NCBI GenBank assembly: GCA_002772645.1
Contig: PFDK01000026.1
Coordinates: 1 to 40,038, forward strand
DNA length: 40,038 nucleotides
Origin: Candidatus Pacebacteria bacterium CG10_big_fil_rev_8_21_14_0_10_56_10
GTDB taxonomy: Bacteria; Patescibacteriota; Microgenomatia; UBA1400; PJMF01
Direction of reading: 5' to 3'
Shown here: piece after piece, positions 30,736-38,864 of the stretch
How the letters are laid out: each line of letters opens with the position of its first letter
Numbering within the stretch: position 1 is the stretch's first letter
Made by a program: the position numbers and the translations under genes
The notes under the pieces: model-generated
What the model was told of the DNA's origin: nothing
The model's input: the letters and a program-made list of their open reading frames with translations, nothing else
The model's database searches: none

Positions 30736-33135
30736 GTGAATATGAACAAAAAATTTTACATTCTGGGAGCAGGACCAATTGGCCTGGTCACAGCTTGGAA
30801 GTTGCTTGAGAATGGTTTCTCGGTAGAAGTAGTTGAGAAACTTGACAGGGTGGGCGGCATGTGCCGAACTTGGAAGTGGAGGGACTTTTTAGTTGATACG
30901 GGGCCACACATCTATCACACTCCTGATAAAAACCTAGCTGATTTTTGGGAGAAAGAGTTTGGTGACTTATTTATCAAGAGTGAGTTTTGGTGTCAAAATG
31001 TTAGGGGAAAAAACTTTAATGAGTATTGGGACTACCCAATTTCCTGGCAAAGTATTAGCAAGTACCCCAAGTCTTTGAGACAAAAAGTAGTTTCAGAAAT
31101 CGAAAGCAGGCAAAAAGAGGGCAGAGCTAAAGCGAATAGCTATCAGCAGTACATTGATTCTCAGGTGGGCCCCACTTTACGGAAGATGTTTTTTGATGAA
31201 TATCCTGAAAAGGTATGGGGTATTCCAACCACTTCACTAACACCAGAATGGGCTCCCAAAAGAATCGAGCTGAGGGAAAAAACAACACCATTTTATCATC
31301 AGCAGTGGAATGCTGTTGGCAGATATGGAACAGGCTGTGTTTATGAACGAATCAGTGACATGATTTTGGGTCTGGGCGGCAAGATCAGGTTGAATTCTGA
31401 GGTTAAAAGCATTATTTACCGAGGGAAAGATATTACTGGAGTAAAACTTTCCAAAGGTAAGGACATCAAGATTAATTCGGATGACAGGATTATTTCCAGT
31501 CTGCCCATCAACTTAACCGCCTACTTTTTTGGCTACAAAAGCAAACTACAGTTTAGAGGGATTTGTTCGGTATACCTAGCTTTTGATAAAGAACAAGTTA
31601 TTCCTGGTAGAAATCATTGGCTTTACTACGGTTCACCTCGAGTAGTATTCAACAGGGTTACTGAGCCTAAAAAAATGAGCCCTGATATTGCGCCTCCTGA
31701 CCAAACTTACCTGGTAACAGAAACAACCTTTAGCAGGGGAGATGATTTTGATTCTCTGAGCGATCAACATATTTTCGACACAGTAATTGAGGGAATCGAG
31801 ACAGTTGGTTTGGCCAAAGCTAACGAAGTGGTTGGTTTCTCAATTAACAAAGAGTACTTTGTTTACCCGATACAGTACACCGGTTACCAAGAAGAACTTG
31901 CCAAAACAAAGTCTGCTATATCTCAGTTTGATCAGCTTTTCTCCTTAGGTACTGGGGGTGATTTTAACTACGCAGATAGCCAAATTTTATTTCACAAAGC
32001 TTTGGACTTGGTGGACTCCATTGTTAGGAGTGAAAAAAGCAACTCCTTACTTGACCAAGAACTGAAGAGAGTCGTTAAATGTACACCAAACCAAATCGTC
32101 GACATCAACGGTAAGAAGATAGGCGATGGCCAGCCAGCATATATTATTGCTGAAGCTGGTTTAAACCACAACGGTAGTCTCAAGCTAGCTAAGACACTCG
32201 TAGATAAAGCCGCGGAGGCAGGTTGTGATGCGGTCAAGTTTCAAACGTATAGAGCCAGCAATAGAGTTTCTTCGGAAGTTAAAAGCGTGAAGTATGCTGA
32301 AAGCACAGTTGGCTTAGAAGAAAATCTGCTTCAAGTTTTTGAAAAGCTGGAGATGAGTTTTGGTGATCAAAAGAAATTATTTTCTTATGCTAGAAGAAAA
32401 CAAATTGAGATATTTTCAACGCCTTTTGATACTGAAAGTGCTGATTTTTTAGATACTCTGGGGGTGAGTATGTTTAAGATTGCTTCAATGGATCTGGTTA
32501 ACTTGCCTTTAATTTCCCACATTGCTAAAAAAGGGAAGCCAATTATTTTATCTACCGGTATGTCTTCTCTAGCTCAGGTGGACGAGGCCGTAAACTGTAT
32601 CCTGGAGCAGAATAACTCCAACATTATTCTTCTACAGTGCAACTCTTCATACCCAGCAGCACCAGAAGATATGAATCTCGAAGTAATAAACACTTACAAG
32701 CAGTCATTTAGAGTTCCAGCTGGATTATCGGACCATACTTTTGGTCTTTTTGTTTCGACAGTAGCCTTGGTGATGGGAGCCAATGTCATCGAGCGTCACT
32801 TTACTCTTGATAAAGGGATGGAGGGTCCTGATCACATTCTATCTTCTGAACCTGAGGAGATGGGCGATCTGGTTCGTATTGCCAAGCAGATCCCTCTAGT
32901 AAGAGGGTCAGGAATTAAAACAATTCAACCCGACGAGTACTTTACTCTCAACGCCCAGAGAAAAAGCTTGTACGCTGGCACAGATATAAAGGCCGGACAA
33001 AGAATCTCTAAAGACATGGTAAGTATTAAAGGTCCGGGTGGAGGGTTGTTACCTAAGTACCTATCTATAGTCATTGGTAAAAAAGCTCAAGTAGATGTGC
33101 CAAAAGACCATCCTCTTACTTGGGAAGCAATTTAG
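30736..33135 (+). CDS. Fusion: FAD-dependent amine-oxidase-like protein plus NeuB/SpsE-type nonulosonate synthase
   Basis: The product has 799 residues. An N-terminal Rossmann FAD motif (YILGAGPIGLVTAWKL, VEKLDRVGGMCRT) and TGPHIYHTP, WGIPTTSLTPEWAPKR, YGTGCVYERISD identify the protoporphyrinogen oxidase/UDP-galactopyranose-mutase-like family (~1-445). From ~450 a NeuB domain follows: YIIAEAGLNHNGSLKLA, DAVKFQTYRAS, STPFDTESADFL, IASMDLVNLPLI, ILSTGMSS, LSDHTFG, IERHFTLDKGMEGPDH. It ends with an SAF domain (RKSLYAGTDIKAGQRIS). The NeuB half should condense PEP with a sugar to a nonulosonic acid. The first half may modify a sugar or carrier. GTG 30736 or ATG 30742 may be the start. An SpsF-type activating enzyme lies nearby. 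Confidence 0.85.
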   Translation: MNMNKKFYILGAGPIGLVTAWKLLENGFSVEVVEKLDRVGGMCRTWKWRDFLVDTGPHIYHTPDKNLADFWEKEFGDLFIKSEFWCQNVRGKNFNEYWDYPISWQSISKYPKSLRQKVVSEIESRQKEGRAKANSYQQYIDSQVGPTLRKMFFDEYPEKVWGIPTTSLTPEWAPKRIELREKTTPFYHQQWNAVGRYGTGCVYERISDMILGLGGKIRLNSEVKSIIYRGKDITGVKLSKGKDIKINSDDRIISSLPINLTAYFFGYKSKLQFRGICSVYLAFDKEQVIPGRNHWLYYGSPRVVFNRVTEPKKMSPDIAPPDQTYLVTETTFSRGDDFDSLSDQHIFDTVIEGIETVGLAKANEVVGFSINKEYFVYPIQYTGYQEELAKTKSAISQFDQLFSLGTGGDFNYADSQILFHKALDLVDSIVRSEKSNSLLDQELKRVVKCTPNQIVDINGKKIGDGQPAYIIAEAGLNHNGSLKLAKTLVDKAAEAGCDAVKFQTYRASNRVSSEVKSVKYAESTVGLEENLLQVFEKLEMSFGDQKKLFSYARRKQIEIFSTPFDTESADFLDTLGVSMFKIASMDLVNLPLISHIAKKGKPIILSTGMSSLAQVDEAVNCILEQNNSNIILLQCNSSYPAAPEDMNLEVINTYKQSFRVPAGLSDHTFGLFVSTVALVMGANVIERHFTLDKGMEGPDHILSSEPEEMGDLVRIAKQIPLVRGSGIKTIQPDEYFTLNAQRKSLYAGTDIKAGQRISKDMVSIKGPGGGLLPKYLSIVIGKKAQVDVPKDHPLTWEAI

Positions 33136-33143
33136 GCACTGGA

Positions 33144-34208
33144 ATGAAATCTCATCGACACCTGATTGGGGTGGTAAATCAACTAACCGAATTAGCGAAG
33201 AAGCATAAGAAAAAAACCGCCTTTTTTATTGGCAGTACTGCCAAGGTAAACAAGGGAAGCTTTTACTTTACGCCCGTTAGAGAATTAACCTCGGTTTTTT
33301 TTGCTGGAGCCGTAGTTTACAGTGAGCACCAAGCATTTGAGATCTGCAGAGATGTGGATGGAAAGGTCGACATCATTTTGGTAGACGCTGAGAAAAAAAT
33401 CCTAGGCAAGGATGCTCTAACTGGAACCATCTCTAATATTGAACGTCTAGCCAGAGAAACTGTCACAATAAGTTCTCTTTGGACGTATAAAGGTAATGAC
33501 TTGACGGTAGAAGCAGTTGATTTACTGATCGAAGAACTGTTTTCAAGTGAGGCAAAGGGAGTAGGGGGTAAGAATGCAGCTATTTTAGGTGCCGGCAACC
33601 TGGGTAGCAAGCTTGCCTTAAAACTGGTCGAAAGGGGGATGAATGTGGCCATCACAAGAAGGAATAAAAGGAAGTTACACCTAATCGGGGTAGCTCTAAA
33701 TTACATTAAACCCACGCCAACCATAGCTAAGTTAACCACCGCGACCGACCATACCAAGGCCTGTATAAACGCCGACGTGGTCATCGGTTGTGCCAGAGGC
33801 AATCCTGTAATTTACCCAGAAACTATGGAACAAATTAAAGACACAGCCATCATTATTGATGTAGGAAAAGGAACCTTAACGCCCGAATCAATTAAGCTGG
33901 CTTACAAGAGGAAGATACCCATCTACAGGCTTGATGTAACGGCAGCCATCGAAGGGTTAATTCAAAGTTTGATCTTTAATAAAACCAGCGTCAGTAACTT
34001 GGGTAGAAAAACTCTGCACAATAATATTTGCTTGGTGACTAGGGGACTGTTAGGTAGTGAAGGCGAGGTTGTGGTTGACAACGTCAATCAACCTCAGTAT
34101 ATCTATGGTTTAGCCGACGGTAGGGGTGATTTCGTCAGGAGGCTTAGCGCCAAACAACAAAAGATTGTTGAATCTGTTAAGGAATATATTGTTCGCAACG
34201 AAACATGA
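33144..34208 (+). CDS. NAD(P)-binding dehydrogenase-like protein of the glycan island
   Basis: From ATG 33144 the product has 354 residues. The N-terminal third has no clear family. The middle has a Rossmann motif AAILGAGNLGSKLALKLVERG, then VAITRRNKRKL and ADVVIGCARGNPVI, then TAIIIDVGKGTL, in the style of glutamyl-tRNA-reductase or shikimate-dehydrogenase NAD-binding domains. The substrate is unknown. It lies nine bases after the FAD-NeuB stop, and its own stop overlaps the SDR start by four bases, so the three form one unit, probably for the nonulosonate sugar. A TTG start at 33120 would overlap the upstream gene and is less likely. Confidence 0.6.
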   Translation: MKSHRHLIGVVNQLTELAKKHKKKTAFFIGSTAKVNKGSFYFTPVRELTSVFFAGAVVYSEHQAFEICRDVDGKVDIILVDAEKKILGKDALTGTISNIERLARETVTISSLWTYKGNDLTVEAVDLLIEELFSSEAKGVGGKNAAILGAGNLGSKLALKLVERGMNVAITRRNKRKLHLIGVALNYIKPTPTIAKLTTATDHTKACINADVVIGCARGNPVIYPETMEQIKDTAIIIDVGKGTLTPESIKLAYKRKIPIYRLDVTAAIEGLIQSLIFNKTSVSNLGRKTLHNNICLVTRGLLGSEGEVVVDNVNQPQYIYGLADGRGDFVRRLSAKQQKIVESVKEYIVRNET

Positions 34209-34981
34209 AAAAGAGTCAGGTAAGCAAGTGGTTAGATTTTTCAGATCGGGTGGTTGTTATCACTGGAGCAGCTGGCCAACTAGGTACAGAGTTGTGCGAA
34301 ACCTTCGTAGAACTCGGAGCCAAGGTAGTGGGTTTAGACATCGTGTTGGGCGAACAAGTGCGGGGGGTAACATATAAAAAAACTGATGTCACTCAAGAAA
34401 AAAGTGTGATAAGAGCAATAGAGGGGATATTCAAAGAGCACCAGCAGATTGATGTCTTAATCAATAATGCTGGCGTAGGAGTTTTTAATCGGTTTGACTC
34501 GCGGACAGAGAGAGAACTTGACTTCGTACTAAATGTTAACGTTAAAAGCACAATTTGGTGTATTAAAACTCTCTCCGCTCTCAAGAAAAAATATGACCAA
34601 TCGAAGAAAGCTTCCGTGGTTAATATTAGCTCCTTATATGGGTTGGTTAGTTCTGATCCTCGCATCTACACCGACTTAGCAAGAATGAATTCAGAAATCT
34701 ACTCGGCTACAAAGGCTGGAGCAATTCAGCTTTCTAAGTACTTTGCGGTTCACTTGGCTGGTGAAAATATTAGGGTCAATTCTATTTCACCAGGGGGGAT
34801 TTTTAACGACGCTAACCCTCAAGGCGCAGACTTTGTCAAAAACTATTCCTACCGGACACCAATGGGAAGAATGGCCAAAACTCAAGAAATGGTGGGACCG
34901 ATTCTATACCTAGCCAGCGATGCATCAAGCTACACAACTGGAGCGAATCTTGTCGTTGATGGTGGCTTTAGTTGTTGGTAG
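34205..34981 (+). CDS. Short-chain dehydrogenase/reductase
   Basis: The 258-residue protein is a classical SDR. It has a cofactor motif TGAAGQLGTELCETF near the N-terminus, DVLINNAGVGVF, the catalytic Ser in NISSLYG and Tyr-x3-Lys in YSATKAGAIQLSK, then SISPGGIF. The acidic residue after the second strand (GLDIV) suggests NAD(H) preference. ATG 34205 overlaps the previous stop (ATGA), so it is translationally coupled. It probably oxidises or reduces a sugar hydroxyl in the same pathway. Its stop lies ten bases before the convergent aminotransferase gene. Confidence 0.85.
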   Translation: MKKSQVSKWLDFSDRVVVITGAAGQLGTELCETFVELGAKVVGLDIVLGEQVRGVTYKKTDVTQEKSVIRAIEGIFKEHQQIDVLINNAGVGVFNRFDSRTERELDFVLNVNVKSTIWCIKTLSALKKKYDQSKKASVVNISSLYGLVSSDPRIYTDLARMNSEIYSATKAGAIQLSKYFAVHLAGENIRVNSISPGGIFNDANPQGADFVKNYSYRTPMGRMAKTQEMVGPILYLASDASSYTTGANLVVDGGFSCW

Positions 34982-34991
34982 CCAAATTCAC

Positions 34992-36302
34992 CTAGTTTAA
35001 TCTCGTAAAATCGTTGCTACTGACAGGGCCTTTTAACTTCTTTTCCACAGCATTATTATCGATATCCTGCTTGAGCTGACTAAAGACATAATCAACTCGT
35101 CGCAAGTATTTTTCTATGGTATTCCTTTTATGCGCATAAGAGATATAAAAAGAGGTGTTAGCTAGATAGTTGTGCTCTAGCATGTATTGAGTAAATAAAG
35201 TTCTGATCGCTGCGGAATTTTTGTACGTAAATTCAAATCCACTAAGCGCATAAACGCCATGAACTTTAATCTGAAGTTTATGTTTTTTTGCTAAAGTATT
35301 CCAACCATCCTGAACCAACTTGCCAACTGTTTTTAAATGTCTTGCTACATTGCGAGCTTTAAATTTTCTAATAGTTGCCAAAGCCGCCACCGTTCCAACT
35401 TTATCAGTCCAGTAAGTGCTACTGATAAAGGTTTCTTGAGCTTGGTCCATAATCGCTCGTTTACCAATAATCGCGGCCATCGGGTATCCATTGCTCATCG
35501 CTTTAGCAAACACTGCTATATCAGGATTCACACCTAAGAGCTTATGATAACCACCATCACATTCTCGCCAACCAATGGTTATCTCATCGAAAACAAGTGG
35601 AACTTTGTTGTCAGTGCATAACTGCCTAATTTTTTCTAAATAGCCTGCCTCAGGTGGGTGGTTTCTTATTGGTTCCATCACCACCCCAGCTAGTTCCCGC
35701 CGGTGTTCGTTAAACAACTTAACAAAATTGTCAATATCATTGTATTCGAAAGGGATCATCGTTCCTGCTAACCTTTGTGGCACTCCCTTGGGCTCAAGTC
35801 CTGGCAAAAGGAAGTCGTCCAAAGCTTTGTTTTTGTTTAAATTTGCAGATAAGTACCAATCGTGCCAACCATGATAGCCACAAAACATAATTGTTTCTTT
35901 ATTGGTGTGTGCGCGAACTAACCTCACCGCTATAGCCATGGCTTCGCCACCCGTTCTAGAGTAGCGAACCATTTCACTCCATGGGTGAAGCTCAATTAAC
36001 AGCTCTGCTAGCTCGATTTCTTCAGGAGCATTGAGCGTGGAAATGTTGCCGTCGGCTACTGCCTCGTTAACTGCTTGGTTGACGTCAGGGTCAGCGTAGC
36101 CCAATACACAAGTACCGACGCTCATGATGGTAGTGTCGATATATTTTTTGCCATCAACTCCCCAAATCGTAATACCCTCGGCTTTTGAGTAGTAAGTAGG
36201 CCAATGCTCGGGCAAAAACCTTTCGGCGCGTTTGCTGAGGAGTTGAGTGGCTCCTGGAATAACTTGTTGAGATCGTTTGTAAAGTTGTTGAGGGTCTATC
36301 AT
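34992..36302 (-). CDS. Class III aminotransferase, glutamate-1-semialdehyde-mutase-like
   Basis: Started at ATG 36302 (MIDPQQLYKRS) the product has 436 residues. A longer frame from 36401 would overlap the upstream gene by 80 bases. Landmarks are SRTGGEAMAIAVRLVRA, FCGYHGWHDWY, VMEPIRNHPPEAGYL, VFDEITIGWRE, the Schiff-base Lys in AVFAKAMSNGYPMAA, and STYWTDKVGTVAAL. It belongs to the HemL-like branch, but its place beside SpsF and the NeuB fusion points to sugar amination rather than tetrapyrrole synthesis, and no other haem genes are present. It follows the cytidylyltransferase gene by 19 bases. Confidence 0.8.
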   Translation of the reverse strand: MIDPQQLYKRSQQVIPGATQLLSKRAERFLPEHWPTYYSKAEGITIWGVDGKKYIDTTIMSVGTCVLGYADPDVNQAVNEAVADGNISTLNAPEEIELAELLIELHPWSEMVRYSRTGGEAMAIAVRLVRAHTNKETIMFCGYHGWHDWYLSANLNKNKALDDFLLPGLEPKGVPQRLAGTMIPFEYNDIDNFVKLFNEHRRELAGVVMEPIRNHPPEAGYLEKIRQLCTDNKVPLVFDEITIGWRECDGGYHKLLGVNPDIAVFAKAMSNGYPMAAIIGKRAIMDQAQETFISSTYWTDKVGTVAALATIRKFKARNVARHLKTVGKLVQDGWNTLAKKHKLQIKVHGVYALSGFEFTYKNSAAIRTLFTQYMLEHNYLANTSFYISYAHKRNTIEKYLRRVDYVFSQLKQDIDNNAVEKKLKGPVSSNDFTRLN

Positions 36303-36321
36303 TGGTGGCTTACTAGTTCTG

Positions 36322-37089
36322 TTATTTTTTAGGTCCCATTCGAGCCATTTTTTTGTCCATTTCGAACGCCATTTTGTGACCTTCATTTCGCTGGTACACA
36401 TTATTTATACTACGTAAGTTATGGTTATCAATATGGGAAACGTACTCAGAGAACGATGCCAGCGGTCCAACTTCGGTGATCAGCCGTTTGATTAATTCAA
36501 AGTCGGCTAAGTAATCGATGGTCATGCGATAATCAGAATAATCAACTTCTGATTCTAAGTTAGACTTGGACAGATTTCTTTCCATGTAGAAAGTGACGTG
36601 CTCGCGCTCCGAATATAAGGCAGCATTCTTCCAGGTTTCTCTCAGAGCCTTGACGGTAAAAACTTCGGTGTCTAGACCATCGGGAAAAGTTGGAGGATAG
36701 CAGTTGGAACCGTACTTAACTTTTGAACTCAGAAACAAAGCTATTGTCTGATCAACAATTTCCGGATCAATCAGCGGGCAGTCCGAGGTAACTCTCACGA
36801 TGTTATCAAAACCAGGGAAAGCCTGCGCACACTGATAGTACCTATCCAAGACATCGTTTTCACTTCCACGAAAAAAAGGTATTTTCATTTGGTGGCAAAA
36901 CTGGACTATTGGCTCACTTTCATCCAATTCTGTGGTGGCAATTACTACCTTTTCGATTAACTTGGAGTGTTTAAGTCTATTAAGCTGGTGCTCAAGTAAA
37001 GTCTTGCCTTTAACCTTCAAGAGCACTTTGCCGGGCAATCTTTTAGAACCCATGCGTGCCTGAATAATGCAGATGTTTTTTGTTTTCAT
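36322..37089 (-). CDS. SpsF/NeuA-like cytidylyltransferase
   Basis: The 255-residue protein opens with ICIIQARMGSKRLPGKVLL, the nucleotide-binding motif of CMP-sugar synthetases (CTP_transf_3). It continues with VIATTELDESEPI, FFRGSENDVLDRYYQCA and VRVTSDCPLIDPEIVD. It should activate an acidic sugar as the CMP derivative, fitting the NeuB/SpsE half of the fusion protein about 3 kb away. It is the first gene of a minus-strand pair with the aminotransferase. A TATAAA box lies about 30 bases upstream of ATG 37089 (near 37119-37124). Confidence 0.87.
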   Translation of the reverse strand: MKTKNICIIQARMGSKRLPGKVLLKVKGKTLLEHQLNRLKHSKLIEKVVIATTELDESEPIVQFCHQMKIPFFRGSENDVLDRYYQCAQAFPGFDNIVRVTSDCPLIDPEIVDQTIALFLSSKVKYGSNCYPPTFPDGLDTEVFTVKALRETWKNAALYSEREHVTFYMERNLSKSNLESEVDYSDYRMTIDYLADFELIKRLITEVGPLASFSEYVSHIDNHNLRSINNVYQRNEGHKMAFEMDKKMARMGPKK

Positions 37090-37199
37090 AAGCTTATTCC
37101 TGGTTTTTCAGAGTGATTTTATACTTTCGCGTTTACAAAAGTGCTTGTTAAACTAGGAATGATCTTTCCATATAATCAGATACTACCAGTAAGCATACA

Positions 37200-37679
37200 A
37201 TGAAACGCAACCTGTTTGCCGCTTTTGCCGCCGCCGTCATTATAGTAGTGGCTGCTCTGTGGTTTGTCACTTTGTTGTTTGGTGGTAGGACTGACAACCG
37301 TACCGACGCCAGCCTAACTACCCGGCCCTTTGTATCAGCAGACTTGGGTGTGAAGCTGAACTTGCCGCCTACCTGGCGGGTGGAAGAGTCCACCGGCTCC
37401 GCCGAGTTTATTACTCCGAACGGCCGGATTGTGCTCAAGCGCGCGGCCGGAAAGTTCGGTGACGTTCAGGCGCGGCTGGCTGGTGAAAACGGGGGTACCG
37501 GTGGCAAGATCGGCAGCAGGGCTGGTGACGCCGGTGGTACCGGCAGCCGGCCGGACACCGACCAAGTGTTTTTCTTCTCAAGGGGCGGCTGGGTCTACTA
37601 CCTGGCAGCCGACTCGCCGCGACTGTTTGACCAGCTGCTGTTCGTACTAGGCAGTCTCGAATTCAGTGAGGCTGAGTGA
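37200..37679 (+). CDS. Small membrane-anchored protein of unknown function
   Basis: The 159-residue protein has an N-terminal signal anchor (LFAAFAAAVIIVVAALWFVTLLFG) after a short basic end (MKRN). The exposed part begins DLGVKLNLPPTWRVEESTG, a beta-rich PsbP-like pattern common in lipoproteins and anchored domains. A Gly-rich linker (GENGGTGGKIGSRAGDAGGTG) interrupts it before a final YYLAADSP segment. I do not recognise a family. The base composition returns to GC-rich here. TATAAT at 37171-37176 is a likely -10, giving a leader of about 17 bases. Confidence 0.6.
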   Translation: MKRNLFAAFAAAVIIVVAALWFVTLLFGGRTDNRTDASLTTRPFVSADLGVKLNLPPTWRVEESTGSAEFITPNGRIVLKRAAGKFGDVQARLAGENGGTGGKIGSRAGDAGGTGSRPDTDQVFFFSRGGWVYYLAADSPRLFDQLLFVLGSLEFSEAE

Positions 37680-37687
37680 CAGACTGC

Positions 37688-37693
37688 TACAAT
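37688..37693 (+). promoter_or_regulatory. -10 box (TACAAT), leaderless start of the acetyltransferase gene
   Basis: Six bases separate the box from ATG 37700, with no Shine-Dalgarno between. The box lies just after the stop of the preceding gene. Confidence 0.5.
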
Positions 37694-37699
37694 ACTTCC

Positions 37700-38272
37700 A
37701 TGCCCAATTTCCAGCCTGGCAAAGTTGTAACCACCACCCAGCTCAAGACCGGCGAGCATGCCCAGATACGCTATCCGCGTTGGCAAGACCTCGATCGGTA
37801 CCTTGAGTTTATCAATCGCTTGTCGAGCGAGAACACCTTTGTCAGGTTTTCCGGACAGACGGTGAGTATCGCCGACGAAGCCAATTACCTGGCAAACGTT
37901 TTTAGCAGTTGTGAACTTGGCGACCAGGTAGTGCTGGGTGCTTTTGTTGATGATCGGCTGATTGCCAACAGCGGCGTGGAGCGCAACTTGGAGGACAAGG
38001 AGCGTTCTCGGCACGTGGGCAAGTTCGGTATCGCGGTCGATCGGGACTGGCGCGGCCGCGGTGCGGGCCAGGCTTTAGCGGAAGCAGTCATGGCCGAAGC
38101 CGGCCGCCAACTGGAGGGCTTGAGGCTTTTTCACTTGACGGTTTTTAGCGTCAACCAGCCAGCCATCGCTTTGTATCGCCGGCTTGGGTTTAAGGAGGTT
38201 GGTCGTGAGCCCGGCACGCTCAAGCACCGTGAGGAGTACGTTGATAGGCTGATCATGGTCAGGCCTGTTTAA
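37700..38272 (+). CDS. GNAT-family N-acetyltransferase
   Basis: The 190-residue protein has the acetyl-CoA loop as KFGIAVDRDWRGRGAGQALAEA (R/Q-x-x-G-x-G/A pattern). It ends with the usual VFSVNQPAIALYRRLGFKEVG. The acceptor is unknown: it could be a protein N-terminus, an aminoglycoside-like compound or a metabolite. ATG 37700 is preferred over GTG 37676 because TACAAT (37688-37693) lies exactly six bases upstream, and the longer version would start inside the previous gene. Confidence 0.88.
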   Translation: MPNFQPGKVVTTTQLKTGEHAQIRYPRWQDLDRYLEFINRLSSENTFVRFSGQTVSIADEANYLANVFSSCELGDQVVLGAFVDDRLIANSGVERNLEDKERSRHVGKFGIAVDRDWRGRGAGQALAEAVMAEAGRQLEGLRLFHLTVFSVNQPAIALYRRLGFKEVGREPGTLKHREEYVDRLIMVRPV

Positions 38273-38298
38273 TGGTCGAGCCCATTTCAGTAGCGCGT

Positions 38299-38760
38299 TC
38301 AGCGCTTGGGCTGCTGCCGGCGCTGTTCGATTTTCTTGAGGGAGTAGACCATGCAGTCGTCCAGGTTAATGTTCTTGATGCGGGCCAGCCGGAGAATCGT
38401 CACCATCAGGTCGCCCAGCTCTTGGGTGTAGGTTTCGTCGGTTTGGGCGGCGATGTTGGTTTTTTTGCGGCCGTGCTCAGCTAAGTAGGCCCGGGCCATC
38501 TCTCCCAGTTCTTCCATCAGGCCCAGGATCAAGATTGAGCCAAACTCTCTGGTGTAGCGTTTGCCTTTGTCCACTTCGTCGAGGATGCGGAAGTACTTGG
38601 AGAACGGCGTGTCGTGATAGTCGCGCTTCTTGTCCGGAGTTGACACGGCCGGTTGAGGCTGAGATGACCGGGAGGTTCGGGAGGATTGAGAGGACCGAGA
38701 GGTTTGGGTAGCGGCCAACTTTGATTTGGCGGACCGGTCGGCCGGTGCTGCTGGATTCAT
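38299..38760 (-). CDS. MazG-like nucleotide pyrophosphohydrolase
   Basis: The product has 153 residues. The first ~45 are Ser/Ala/Gln-rich and probably disordered. The rest is an all-alpha MazG-type domain with LMEELGEMARAYL (the EExxE metal site) and ETYTQELGDLMVTILRLA (the ExxD site). It should hydrolyse a nucleoside triphosphate to the monophosphate, either as housecleaning or in a specific pathway. TACAAT on the minus strand (38767-38772) ends six bases before ATG 38760, again the leaderless pattern. The gene is divergent from dnaG. Confidence 0.8.
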   Translation of the reverse strand: MNPAAPADRSAKSKLAATQTSRSSQSSRTSRSSQPQPAVSTPDKKRDYHDTPFSKYFRILDEVDKGKRYTREFGSILILGLMEELGEMARAYLAEHGRKKTNIAAQTDETYTQELGDLMVTILRLARIKNINLDDCMVYSLKKIEQRRQQPKR

Positions 38761-38766
38761 AGCCCC

Positions 38767-38772
38767 ATTGTA
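38767..38772 (-). promoter_or_regulatory. -10 box (TACAAT), leaderless start of the MazG-like gene
   Basis: On the minus strand, TACAAT, six bases, then ATG 38760. No ribosome binding site is present. Confidence 0.5.
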
Positions 38773-38864
38773 CTTGATGCCGACAACTCCGAAGCACAGA
38801 CCACCACAAACGAGTAGCTAGGCCACCACCACTTGGCAGCTAGCGTATACTTGAAAGACATCCC

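Noticed and set aside
36303-36401. N-terminal extension of the class III aminotransferase
   Set aside because: The extra 33 residues overlap the cytidylyltransferase gene. MIDPQQLYKRS at 36302 fits the usual family start.
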